Source: Terrisporobacter vanillatitrophus
GTDB taxonomy: Bacteria; Bacillota; Clostridia; Peptostreptococcales; Peptostreptococcaceae
Assembly (NCBI RefSeq): GCF_051148895.1
Contig: NZ_CP154625.1
Span: 372,001 to 436,000 of the forward strand
Direction of reading: 5' to 3'
DNA length: 64,000 nucleotides
Of this stretch, positions 1-7,706 are shown piece after piece. Under the pieces are notes generated by a model. The model saw only the letters and a program-made list of their open reading frames with translations. It did not search any database and was not told where the DNA came from. The first letter of the stretch is position 1. Each line of letters begins with the position of its first letter. A program made the position numbers and the translations under genes.

Positions 1-2
1 AT

Positions 3-293
3 TATTTTGATAAAATTATAATATTAGATTATTTAAATCATACAGCAAATTGTAATAAGTCTGTAAGAGAAATCAATAGGGTACTTAAGCATAATGGAGA
101 AGTAATAGTTGAAGATTTAAACTTAAAAGATCTAAGGGTAAAATTAAAATATTTTAAACATAGAATTTGTGGAGATAATATACAATATAATTATCCTAGT
201 GAAATACAAAGTATATTCAATAAATTTAACTTTGAAGGAACATTAAAAGAAATAGAAAATAAAAGATACATTTATATAGGAAAAAAAAAGTAA
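3..293 (+). CDS. Class I SAM-dependent methyltransferase, C-terminal part (5' truncated by window edge)
   Basis: An open frame runs in from the window edge and stops at 291-293, giving 96 residues. It begins YFDKIIILDYLNHT and continues with INRVLKHNGEVIVEDLN. This is the usual 'D.ii..d.l.h......l.e..RvLk.gG.lii.d' late-core pattern of class I (Rossmann) methyltransferases, followed by a short C-terminal region. The SAM-binding glycine motif and the start codon lie outside the window, so the substrate cannot be proposed. A hairpin terminator follows at 321-352, so this is the last gene of its transcript. The fold assignment is by pattern only. Confidence 0.6.
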   Translation, partial: YFDKIIILDYLNHTANCNKSVREINRVLKHNGEVIVEDLNLKDLRVKLKYFKHRICGDNIQYNYPSEIQSIFNKFNFEGTLKEIENKRYIYIGKKK

Positions 294-320
294 AAGAGCT
301 AAAATATAATTAAATAATAT

Positions 321-352
321 AATAAAGGACTAGGTTAACCTAGTCTTTTATT
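321..352 (+). terminator. Rho-independent terminator after the methyltransferase
   Basis: A nearly perfect palindrome has arms AATAAAGGACTAGG and CCTAGTCTTTTATT around a TTAA centre, with a T-rich 3' arm. It closes the methyltransferase transcript before the small membrane-protein gene. Confidence 0.75.
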
Positions 353-388
353 ATATGTTAAGGAAATTTATTAAAAGGAGAGATAAAA

Positions 389-532
389 TTGAAATTGGGT
401 ATTGATTTTACCATTGTGGGGGCTGTAATGTTATTTGTAATTCTTATAACTATTCAAGTAACATTAAATAGAATATATGTTGTTTTAAAAGAAATAAAAT
501 CTTTACTAAATATTAGAAAAACTAAGGATTGA
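389..532 (+). CDS. Small single-pass membrane protein (47 aa), hypothetical
   Basis: A TTG start at 389 sits 6 nt after AAAAGGAGAGA and opens a 47-codon frame. Residues about 5-25 (GIDFTIVGAVMLFVILITIQ) form one hydrophobic helix, followed by a basic, amphipathic tail. The TGA stop (530-532) overlaps the ATG of the next gene in a TGATG arrangement, so translation of the sigma-54 activator gene is probably coupled to it. I do not recognise the family. Because it lies directly ahead of the cysteine-responsive regulator, it may be only a leader ORF, but the good ribosome site argues for a real product. Confidence 0.5.
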   Translation: MKLGIDFTIVGAVMLFVILITIQVTLNRIYVVLKEIKSLLNIRKTKD

Positions 533-2310
533 TGAAAATGAATGGTCTAAAAGATATAAAAGATGATATTCAAAATATAGCTGAAGCTATGCTTTCAGTT
601 TTAAATATTGATGTTACTATAGTTGATGAAAACTTGATAAGAATAGCTGGAACAGGAATTTATTTAGACAAGATTGGTGAAAGAGTAAATGGATACTCGG
701 CTTTTAAAAAGTGTTTAGAAGAGCAAGTATTAATTTATATTGATGATTCGGAGCAAAATGATATTTGCAAAATATGTTCCAACAATGGTAATTGCAAAGA
801 GTATGCAGAAGTATGTTGTCCAATCACCCTAGATGGATATGCTTATGGAGTGGTGGGTCTTATAGCATTTAATGAAGAACAATCTTCAATAATAACTGAC
901 AATGCAAAGGATCTAACTAACTTTTTAGGAAAAATGGCAGATTTAATATCCAATAAATTGAAGGCACAAAACAAAACAGAGGAATTAGAGCTTGAAAAGA
1001 AAAAATTGGAGATATTGTTAAATGGTATGAACAAAGCAGTAGTATCCATAGATACTAGGGGAAATATTGATAAGTATAATGTTAAATTTAGAGAAAGCTT
1101 TAATATAGAGGATGAAAAGTTAGAAAGTGGAAATATTTTTCATCTACTAGATTTTATTAAAAAACCATCAGCTTTAGATTTTGAAAAATATAAAACTGGT
1201 ATTTTTTATTACAAGAAACAAGGAAGAAATTTAAAAGGAATATATAACATTAGTGAAATAGTAGTTAAAAATAAATTAAAAGGATATGTTATTGATTTTA
1301 TTGAAAATAAAGAAGCAATTAAAAATTACAATAAAATTAATAAGGATTATAAAATTACACTAGATAATATTGTTGGTAGTAGCGAAATAATGGAGTATAC
1401 AAAGAAAAAGGCATTAATTGCGGCCCAATCAAATTCTACAGTGCTTATTACAGGTGAAAGTGGTACAGGTAAGGAACTTTTCGCTAGAGCTATTCATAAT
1501 CATAGTGATAGAACAGATTATCCTTTTGTAGCAGTTAATTGTGCAGCCATACCGGATAATTTATTGGAAAGTGAATTATTTGGGTACGAGGAAGGTGCTT
1601 TTACAGGAGCTAAAAAAGGCGGGAAACTAGGTAAATTCGAGTTGGCTCATAAAGGAACTATATTTTTAGATGAAATAGGAGATATGAGTATTCACTTACA
1701 AGGGAAGCTTTTAAGAGTGCTACAAGAAAGAGAGCTAGATAAAATTGGAGGAAAGTCCAATATATTTATTGATGTTAGAGTTGTTGCAGCAACTAATAAA
1801 AATCTAGAAGATTTAGTTAAAAATGGACAATTTAGAGAAGACTTGTATTATAGACTAAAAGTAATTCCAATAACTTTACCAACTTTAAGGCAACGTAAAA
1901 GTGATATTCCTCTACTAATTGATTATATGATAAAAGAATATGCTCATAAGCTAAATAAGGATGTAATTGGCATAGAAGAGGATGCCAGTAAGACCTTGGT
2001 TGATTACACATGGCCAGGTAATGTTAGAGAGCTACAAAATATAATTGAATATAGTATAAATATGTCCACTTCATCTTTATTAACCTTAGATATTATACCT
2101 AATAATATAAAAGCAACATATTATGATGAAAAATCACATAAAGAAGAGGAAATAAGAACTTTAGAAGACTTAGAAAAAGAAGAAATAGGAAAAGCATTTA
2201 ATAAATATAAACATTATAAGAAAGATAAGGAATTAGTGGCAAAGGCCTTGGGTATATCTAGAGCTACATTATATAGAAAACTTGAAAAATATAATTTAAT
2301 CTCAAAATGA
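532..2310 (+). CDS. cdsR: Sigma-54-dependent transcriptional activator, likely CdsR (cysteine desulfidase regulator)
   Basis: This 592-aa enhancer-binding protein has an N-terminal sensor region (1 to about 150, GAF-like) and a PAS-like linker (about 160-265). The AAA+ domain (about 285-510) has Walker A GESGTGKE near 308 and the sigma-54 contact loop GAFTGA near 355. A Fis-type helix-turn-helix lies at about 565-590 (ALGISRATLYRKL). The sensor carries a cysteine cluster at residues 79, 82, 88, 95 and 96 that could bind a metal or sense thiols (inference). The gene lies directly upstream of cdsB, which has a -24/-12 promoter, matching the CdsR/CdsB pair known from C. difficile. The start is ATG 532, overlapping the upstream stop; ATG 538 is an alternative. 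Confidence 0.82.
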   Translation: MKMNGLKDIKDDIQNIAEAMLSVLNIDVTIVDENLIRIAGTGIYLDKIGERVNGYSAFKKCLEEQVLIYIDDSEQNDICKICSNNGNCKEYAEVCCPITLDGYAYGVVGLIAFNEEQSSIITDNAKDLTNFLGKMADLISNKLKAQNKTEELELEKKKLEILLNGMNKAVVSIDTRGNIDKYNVKFRESFNIEDEKLESGNIFHLLDFIKKPSALDFEKYKTGIFYYKKQGRNLKGIYNISEIVVKNKLKGYVIDFIENKEAIKNYNKINKDYKITLDNIVGSSEIMEYTKKKALIAAQSNSTVLITGESGTGKELFARAIHNHSDRTDYPFVAVNCAAIPDNLLESELFGYEEGAFTGAKKGGKLGKFELAHKGTIFLDEIGDMSIHLQGKLLRVLQERELDKIGGKSNIFIDVRVVAATNKNLEDLVKNGQFREDLYYRLKVIPITLPTLRQRKSDIPLLIDYMIKEYAHKLNKDVIGIEEDASKTLVDYTWPGNVRELQNIIEYSINMSTSSLLTLDIIPNNIKATYYDEKSHKEEEIRTLEDLEKEEIGKAFNKYKHYKKDKELVAKALGISRATLYRKLEKYNLISK

Positions 2311-2314
2311 TACG

Positions 2315-2339
2315 AAAATCTCATTTTGAGATTTTTTTT
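2315..2339 (+). terminator. Terminator of cdsR; its stem also carries the AATCTCA/TGAGATT repeat
   Basis: A 9-bp stem AAAATCTCA / TGAGATTTT with a TTT loop runs into a T-tract five bases after the cdsR stop. The same TCTCA/TGAGA half-sites recur at 2348-2354 and 2409-2415, so the hairpin may double as an activator-binding dyad (see the cdsB enhancer entry). Confidence 0.65.
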
Positions 2340-2415
2340 GATTGTTTTGAGATTTATATAATTCTTTATAATTACATAATCTATTAAAGTATATAAATTT
2401 GGCTCGTTAATCTCA
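2315..2415 (+). promoter_or_regulatory. Candidate upstream activator sites for the cdsB sigma-54 promoter
   Basis: The dyad AATCTCA-TTT-TGAGATT (2317-2333) is followed by further half-sites TGAGATT (2348-2354) and AATCTCA (2409-2415). All lie 30-130 bp upstream of the -24/-12 promoter, a typical distance for enhancer-binding-protein sites. The repeats are plain in the sequence; binding by the adjacent activator is inference. Confidence 0.4.
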
Positions 2416-2443
2416 TTTTTTTATTTTGTATATTTTTAAAAAG

Positions 2444-2460
2444 TTGGCACGTAAATTGCT
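2444..2460 (+). promoter_or_regulatory. Sigma-54 (-24/-12) promoter of cdsB
   Basis: TTGGCAC (2444-2450) is followed by TTGCT (2456-2460). The invariant GG (2446) and GC (2458) are 12 bp apart, an excellent match to the SigL/RpoN consensus. It lies 65 bp upstream of the cdsB start and just downstream of the activator gene. Confidence 0.88.
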
Positions 2461-2524
2461 ATATTATAGTTTGATGACAGTATAAAAATAATAATTTATT
2501 TTAAATTATGAGGAGGATTATAAA

Positions 2525-3838
2525 ATGAGAGATTTAAGAACAAACTTAATTGATATATTAAAGACTGAAGTAAAACCAGCAGTAGGGTGTACAGAGCCAG
2601 TTGCCGTAGCATTAGCTTGTGCAAAAGCAAAAGAGTTATTAGGAGAAGAAATAGTAAAACATAAAGTATTAGTTAGCCCAAATGTTTATAAAAATGCAAT
2701 GTGTGTTGGAATACCAGGAACAGATAGATTAGGATTAAAAATAGCTGTTGCTATGGGATTTATTGGAGGAAAATCTGAGGACGGATTAACTTTATTAGAA
2801 GGATTAAGTGATGAACAAGTTAAAGAATCAGAAAAATATGTGGATGAAAATCCAATAAGCGTAGAACCTTTAGATACAAAAGAAAAGGTTGTTATAGATG
2901 TAAGATTAGAAGGAAAAAACAATACATCAAGAGTTATAATAAAAACTAAACATGATAATTTTGTATTTTTACAAGCAAATGGTTTAGTGCTATTAGATGA
3001 AGTGGACGGATTTGCAGAAAAAGCTGAAGCACAAACTGTAGAGAAAAAAGAAAATATAATGGACGCTATAACAATACAAGAAATAGTTGAAAACGTTGAA
3101 AATATGAATTTAGAAGATATTAAATTCTTATTAGATGGTGTAACTATGAATATGGATATGGCAAAATACGGATTAGAAAATGAAATAGGTATAGGCGTTG
3201 GTAGAGGTATCAAGGAATCTATAGAAGAAGGACTATTAGGAGATGGAATAATGACAGAAGCTATGCTTTTAACAGCTGCAGCGTCTGACGCAAGAATGGG
3301 TGGAGCAAAACTTCCTGTTATGAGTTCAAATGGATCTGGAAACCATGGATTAACAGCAATACTTCCAATAGTTGCTTACAGCTCAAAGTACCCACAAAGT
3401 GATGAAAAATTAGCAAAAGCTCTTGCAATATCTCACTTAATAACTGCATATGTTAAAAACTTTACTGGAAGATTATCTGCTGTATGTGGATGTGGTGTAG
3501 CTGCATCAACTGGAGCAAGTGCAGGTATAGCCTGGTTAATGGATGGAAATATTAATCATATATATGGAGCTATAGAAAATATGATAGCTGACTTAAGTGG
3601 TATGATTTGTGATGGTGCAAAAGCAGGATGTGCATTAAAATTATCTTCAGCAGCATCAGCAGCAGTTCAAAGTGCTGTAATAGCTAAACAAGGATATTCA
3701 GTACCACCACTAAATGGTATAGTTGGTACGCAAGTTGAGCAATCTATACAAAACTTAGGTAAAGTTAGTGATAAAGGAATGCAAATAACAGACGAAATAA
3801 TATTAAATGTAATGAATGATATGAATAAAGTTAATTAA
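2525..3838 (+). CDS. cdsB: L-cysteine desulfidase, UPF0597/CdsB family (iron-sulfur)
   Basis: This 437-aa protein degrades cysteine to pyruvate, ammonia and sulfide. The N-terminal VGCTEP motif and the C-terminal cysteines (CGCG and CDGAKAGC near 325-370) are the conserved positions expected to hold the [4Fe-4S] cluster. The glycine/alanine-rich substrate segment GSGNHGLTAILP is present near residue 275. A strong AGGAGG ribosome site precedes the ATG. Expression should depend on sigma-54 and the upstream activator, linking cysteine excess to catabolism. No partner subunit is needed. Length and motifs fit a full-length member. Confidence 0.88.
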   Translation: MRDLRTNLIDILKTEVKPAVGCTEPVAVALACAKAKELLGEEIVKHKVLVSPNVYKNAMCVGIPGTDRLGLKIAVAMGFIGGKSEDGLTLLEGLSDEQVKESEKYVDENPISVEPLDTKEKVVIDVRLEGKNNTSRVIIKTKHDNFVFLQANGLVLLDEVDGFAEKAEAQTVEKKENIMDAITIQEIVENVENMNLEDIKFLLDGVTMNMDMAKYGLENEIGIGVGRGIKESIEEGLLGDGIMTEAMLLTAAASDARMGGAKLPVMSSNGSGNHGLTAILPIVAYSSKYPQSDEKLAKALAISHLITAYVKNFTGRLSAVCGCGVAASTGASAGIAWLMDGNINHIYGAIENMIADLSGMICDGAKAGCALKLSSAASAAVQSAVIAKQGYSVPPLNGIVGTQVEQSIQNLGKVSDKGMQITDEIILNVMNDMNKVN

Positions 3839-3907
3839 AACTATCTTGCAAAAGAAGTTAATCTTTTATAAAATGGAAATATCATCATTTATTTAGGAGG
3901 TTAATCA

Positions 3908-4447
3908 ATGGATATTGATAAAAAAGTATGGGAAGTTCTATGCTCGGAAGAACAATTAAAAGATAGAATAAAAGAATTAGGGGAAGAGCTTTCAAAAGAT
4001 TACCAAGGTAAGAAATTAATGGTCGTATCTCTATTAAAAGGTAGCTTCATTTTCTGCTCTGATTTAGTTAGAGCTTTAGATGTACCAGTAAGAATAGAAT
4101 TTATGACAACTTCAAGTTATGGACATGGAACTGCTTCTAGTGGAAGAGTTCAAATAGTTAATGACATAAAGTCTGATTTAGAGGGATATGATGTATTAGT
4201 TGTTGATGATATAACAGATTCAGCTCATACTATGGCTCATGTAATGAATCACTTAGGATCTAAAAATCCAGCAAGTATAAAATGCTGTGTATTATTAGAT
4301 AAACCAAGTAGAAGAGAAGTAGACTTAGTACCTGATTACTGTGGATTTACAATAGAAGATAAATTTGTTGTAGGTTACGGATTAAACTATGGTGATTATT
4401 ATAGAAATATACCATATGTATTTGCAGTAACAGATCAAGATAGATAA
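3908..4447 (+). CDS. hpt: Hypoxanthine (hypoxanthine-guanine) phosphoribosyltransferase
   Basis: This 179-aa cytosolic purine-salvage enzyme transfers PRPP-derived ribose phosphate to hypoxanthine or guanine. The PRPP-binding loop is VLVVDDITDSAHTM (about residues 96-110). The type-I signature SLLKGSFIFCSDLVR near 41-55 and the late VGYGLNYGDYYRN segment are standard for the family. The Ala-His in the PRPP loop replaces the commoner Gly-Leu/Arg, a mild variation. A TAGGAGG ribosome site sits just before ATG 3908, and a strong terminator follows the stop, so the gene is transcribed alone or with cdsB read-through. Confidence 0.9.
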   Translation: MDIDKKVWEVLCSEEQLKDRIKELGEELSKDYQGKKLMVVSLLKGSFIFCSDLVRALDVPVRIEFMTTSSYGHGTASSGRVQIVNDIKSDLEGYDVLVVDDITDSAHTMAHVMNHLGSKNPASIKCCVLLDKPSRREVDLVPDYCGFTIEDKFVVGYGLNYGDYYRNIPYVFAVTDQDR

Positions 4448-4455
4448 TAACATTA

Positions 4456-4490
4456 AGAGGTGCCAAACTTATAATATGGCACCTTTTTTA
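4456..4490 (+). terminator. Terminator of hpt
   Basis: An 8-bp stem AGGTGCCA (4458-4465) / TGGCACCT (4477-4484) is followed by a run of T. The gene beyond it converges from the other strand. Confidence 0.88.
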
Positions 4491-4506
4491 TTTTAAGCAA
4501 ATTAAA

Positions 4507-5019
4507 TTATAAACTTAAATCCCAACGTTCTTCTTTTACTAGTTTATCTGTCCAGGTAGTATTATCGAGAGATTCAGTCAAATTAAAACCATGACTTTTA
4601 TAAATATGACGGGCAGCTTTTAATATATCAGCAGTCCAAAGAAAAACATGAGTGTAGTTTTTTTCTTTGCAAAAATCTAGTGCTGTTTTAACAAGTTTAT
4701 GACCAAGACCTTTACCTCGCATATCAGGTTCTATTAAGAACCATCTAACTTGAGCAGATTTACTTTCATCTTCAACTATGGCTATTACTCCAACTGGTTT
4801 AGAATCAATTTCAGCAATCCATATATTTTCTTTATTTTCATTATGAGATTGATCAAATAATTTTACGTATTTTTCTACATATTCAGAGAAAACTGATGAG
4901 AATTTATATTCACGGCTATAAAGTTTTTTATGTATTTTTATAATATAATCAACATCTTCTGATTTGTAGTTTCTAATGTTAATATTATTTGATGAGTCTA
5001 TATTGTTCTTAGCAACCAT
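4507..5019 (-). CDS. GNAT-family N-acetyltransferase
   Basis: A 170-aa protein in which residues about 14-165 form a GNAT domain. The acetyl-CoA-binding motif A is RWFLIEPDMRGKGLGHKLV, with the RGKGLG pyrophosphate loop near residue 100. Motif B continues with FCKEKNYTHVFLWT, and ARHIYKSHGF is the usual C-terminal beta-bulge region. The substrate is unknown. The ribosome site GGGGTGA lies 6 nt before the ATG. It is convergent with hpt and divergent from nothing nearby, so it is probably a single-gene unit. Confidence 0.85.
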   Translation of the reverse strand: MVAKNNIDSSNNINIRNYKSEDVDYIIKIHKKLYSREYKFSSVFSEYVEKYVKLFDQSHNENKENIWIAEIDSKPVGVIAIVEDESKSAQVRWFLIEPDMRGKGLGHKLVKTALDFCKEKNYTHVFLWTADILKAARHIYKSHGFNLTESLDNTTWTDKLVKEERWDLSL

Positions 5020-5083
5020 AAAATCACCCCAATATATTTTTTATTTTAATATAATGTTAGTACAATTCAATTTATTAAGTCAA

Positions 5084-5713
5084 TTAATTAGTATCGGGCT
5101 TTTCAATTCTATATCCTATTTCTTTATTAGCTAATTTATAACTTTCTTTAAGCATATCTTCCCTGCTAAGGCCATTACCCAATAAAGTATCAATGGTAAT
5201 TTGATTTCTTTGGTGAAAGTATTTTTCTAGTAAAAGTTCTTCCAAGTCCATCTGTGTTTTTAAATCGCCTTCATGCATTATATACCTTACATTAAAACCT
5301 TCTTTTACTAACTCTCTTCCAACTAGTATAGCACGAGGGCATCTAATAGGTTCCTGCATAGCACCTAATAAAACTATTCTATAACCTTTATGACATCCAA
5401 TTTTTAAACGTTCAATACCATGTTTAAAACTATCTTCTAAAATCACTTTGTTAAAATCAGCATAGCCTTCTGAGTTATAACTTTCTCTAGTTTTCCTTTT
5501 AGCTCCAAATTCATCAGCCATATAAATATAGGTGTATCCTAACTTTTTTAAATTACATTGAAAAAGTTCTTTATTGTATTGAGTATTATACTTGGAGTAG
5601 GGAATGGCTCTTATATCAACAACACAATCTATATTGTATTTCTTTAATATTTCGATAAATTTATCAAAAGAATAATTAGAATGACCTAGTGTATATATTT
5701 CTATCTTAATCAC
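5084..5713 (-). CDS. DUF488-family protein; start codon uncertain (possible AUA start at 5704)
   Basis: The recognisable protein starts at (M)EIYTLGHSNYSFDKFIEIL and carries the DUF488 hallmarks: the TLGHSN start, VVDIRAIPYSKYN near 30, and RIVLLGAMQEP..CPRAILVG near 100-130. About 206 residues is normal for the family, whose function is poorly known. The frame stays open to 5878, but that extension is low-complexity and would overlap the divergent lipoprotein gene. The only good ribosome site, AAGGAAGTG (5711-5719, minus strand), is ideally spaced (about 8 nt from its core) for an ATA codon at 5704-5702. A GTG at 5713-5711 lies inside that site. I give the GTG boundary because annotation normally requires ATG, GTG or TTG. 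Confidence 0.7.
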   Translation of the reverse strand: MIKIEIYTLGHSNYSFDKFIEILKKYNIDCVVDIRAIPYSKYNTQYNKELFQCNLKKLGYTYIYMADEFGAKRKTRESYNSEGYADFNKVILEDSFKHGIERLKIGCHKGYRIVLLGAMQEPIRCPRAILVGRELVKEGFNVRYIMHEGDLKTQMDLEELLLEKYFHQRNQITIDTLLGNGLSREDMLKESYKLANKEIGYRIEKPDTN

Positions 5714-5843
5714 TTCCTTAATACATTTAATTATATAAATATAATACCCCAATTTTATTTTAAAGTTTTTAAAATATATATTCTGTTTAGATAATATGAT
5801 AATATTATTGTAATAATATGGAAAAAAATGAGGGGAATAATAA

Positions 5844-7142
5844 ATGAAAAAAATTATAATTGTGGGAATATTAATCATAATATCTATAACAGGATGTACA
5901 TCAAATAGAAATGATAATCTAAAGGACTATTATGGAGAATTAACAAGTAAATCCTTTAAACAGATTTCTATGGAGAAGGTTAAAAAAGACTTAAAAGAAT
6001 TTGAATATGAGTATAAACTTCAAGAGTATTCAAAAGAAGAAAAATTAGAATATGAGGAATTGGGGATTAATGATTATTCAGATAATAAATTTAAGGATGA
6101 CAATGGCAGTTTTATAAGTATAACTTTTAATGAAGAAAGTAAAAAGGTATCAGATATTTTATATTCACAAAAAGAAAATAATACTACTATAAATACTATA
6201 CGCGATGAACTTGGTTCTAGTACTTTGATTTCAGGTGATAATATAGAAAAACAAAAAGAAATAATAAATAATCTAAATTTATATAAAGACTTAAATGAAA
6301 TTGTTGAAAATTATTTTAAGGTAGTAAATAATTTATATAACAAAAAAGATATGACAATAGAAGATTTAAGTAATATTTTAAAGATGGATTATGAAATAAT
6401 GGAAGATGAAGATGAATATCATAGTGAGGAGAATTATAAATATTTATTTGTCTCAGATTTTGGTGAAGGTGCATATATAGATGTTGAAACAGATGGAATG
6501 AAAGTTATATATATAAAATTAAACATATATTTTGGACAAAACTCTAATTATAATTTGACATTATCTGCAACAAATGAAAATGAACTTGATGAAAAATCGC
6601 CTTTTAGATTAGACACAAATATTTCGACTAGCTTAAATAAAGATTCAAATGATAAATCAGGAAACCCTAAAGAAGAAGCATTAATAGAAAGTAGTACTGA
6701 GTTATTTAATTTGGTATTTAAAAATAAAGAAATAAACTTTTATTCAGAAAATTACACAGAAAAAAGTGAAAAAGAAAATATTTTATTATATGCAAAGTTA
6801 GATAAAGATAAGGATGAGAATGGTATAAGTTTTGAAAGTAAAAGAGTAATAGAAGAAGATAGACCTTATGATGTGGATAAGACTTTTAAGGTAAAACTTA
6901 AGAAGGGAGAATCATTAAAAATTAAAATGGAGATGGAAAATAATAAAAATCTTTCTATTCCAATTGTAATAACACTTAAGGACTTATCAACTAAAAAATG
7001 CATATATTCAAAAAGCGTGGATAATACAAATGAGAAGATATTTACTACTGAAAAGGCACACAAAGATGGAGAATATGAAATATCAGTAGGAATGAGTGAT
7101 TTAAGTAAATATAAATTTGAAATTTTGTTGATAAAAGAATAG
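5844..7142 (+). CDS. Putative lipoprotein of unknown function
   Basis: A 432-aa protein. Residues 1-20 form a lipoprotein signal peptide with lipobox ITGC (cysteine about 19), so it should be lipid-anchored on the outer face of the membrane. The rest is hydrophilic and rich in Glu, Lys, Asn and Asp, with no domain I can name. The last ~110 residues (TFKVKLKKGESLKIKMEME...) look like a beta-sandwich. The ribosome site is GAGGGG before ATG 5844. It has no operon partner: it is divergent from the DUF488 gene and followed by a terminator. Confidence 0.72.
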   Translation: MKKIIIVGILIIISITGCTSNRNDNLKDYYGELTSKSFKQISMEKVKKDLKEFEYEYKLQEYSKEEKLEYEELGINDYSDNKFKDDNGSFISITFNEESKKVSDILYSQKENNTTINTIRDELGSSTLISGDNIEKQKEIINNLNLYKDLNEIVENYFKVVNNLYNKKDMTIEDLSNILKMDYEIMEDEDEYHSEENYKYLFVSDFGEGAYIDVETDGMKVIYIKLNIYFGQNSNYNLTLSATNENELDEKSPFRLDTNISTSLNKDSNDKSGNPKEEALIESSTELFNLVFKNKEINFYSENYTEKSEKENILLYAKLDKDKDENGISFESKRVIEEDRPYDVDKTFKVKLKKGESLKIKMEMENNKNLSIPIVITLKDLSTKKCIYSKSVDNTNEKIFTTEKAHKDGEYEISVGMSDLSKYKFEILLIKE

Positions 7143-7157
7143 TTATTGCTTAAACGG

Positions 7158-7196
7158 ATAAAAACTCCGTCATAGTGTTTTAGGACAGAGTTTTTT
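7158..7196 (+). terminator. Terminator of the lipoprotein gene
   Basis: Stem AAAAACTCCGTC / GGACAGAGTTTTT (one mismatch) runs into a T-run. From here to about 7340 the DNA is AT-rich and I see nothing else. Confidence 0.75.
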
Positions 7197-7344
7197 ATTT
7201 ATAAATCAAACCTAGAAATCATTATTTCAAATTTATTTTGGCAATGAAAGTAAAGTTTTTCCAGATATTTTTAATTTTATAAAAATTTATTAAAAATAGT
7301 ATAACAATAAATAAATTCACTAATAATATATAATAAGTAATTTA

Positions 7345-7373
7345 TTGACATTTAAATTAAAAGATAATAATAT
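7345..7373 (+). promoter_or_regulatory. Sigma-A promoter of the trpS leader
   Basis: TTGACA (7345-7350), a 17-bp spacer, then TAATAT (7368-7373). It lies about 30-40 bp upstream of the T-box leader. Confidence 0.7.
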
Positions 7374-7399
7374 TAATATAGAAAATCATACAATAAATC

Positions 7400-7660
7400 C
7401 CATGATAAGGAAGAGTAGTTAAATTAAGATTCAATATAGAGAGTTGAGGATGGTGGAATCTCAACAAGAAAGATTTAATGAATGGACCTTTTAGGAGTAA
7501 ATTGAAATCATTTGAGAGTAGACTTTACCGTGAATTGCACGTTACAGCAATTAAGGTATGATAGTACCAAGAATTAAGAGGTGTATTTTTATAGTACACA
7601 AATTAGGTGGCAACGCGGATATAACACTCCGTCCTATAATTTTAGGGCGGAGTTTTTTTA
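7400..7660 (+). promoter_or_regulatory. Tryptophan T-box leader of trpS
   Basis: The conserved T-box AGGTGGCAACGCGG is at 7605-7618. Its TGGC anticodon-end tetranucleotide pairs with NCCA of an uncharged tRNA whose discriminator is G, as in tRNA-Trp. The specifier-loop region at 7441-7465 contains TGGTGGA, so a Trp (UGG) specifier, most likely 7454-7456, is present. A terminator hairpin (ACTCCGTCCT / AGGGCGGAGT, 7626-7652) with a T-tract follows. Uncharged tRNA-Trp should stabilise the antiterminator and allow trpS expression. Confidence 0.92.
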
Positions 7661-7706
7661 ATTGTAAAGATACTGAAAACTACAAATATCATAAGGAGAT
7701 GAAGAA

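Noticed and set aside
2686..3213. 175-codon minus-strand frame inside cdsB
   Set aside because: Serine/isoleucine-rich antisense shadow of the desulfidase gene; no independent coding signal.
5714..5878. Longer N-terminus of the DUF488 protein
   Set aside because: The extension is Ile/Tyr-rich low-complexity, lacks a ribosome site and overlaps the divergent lipoprotein gene and its promoter region.
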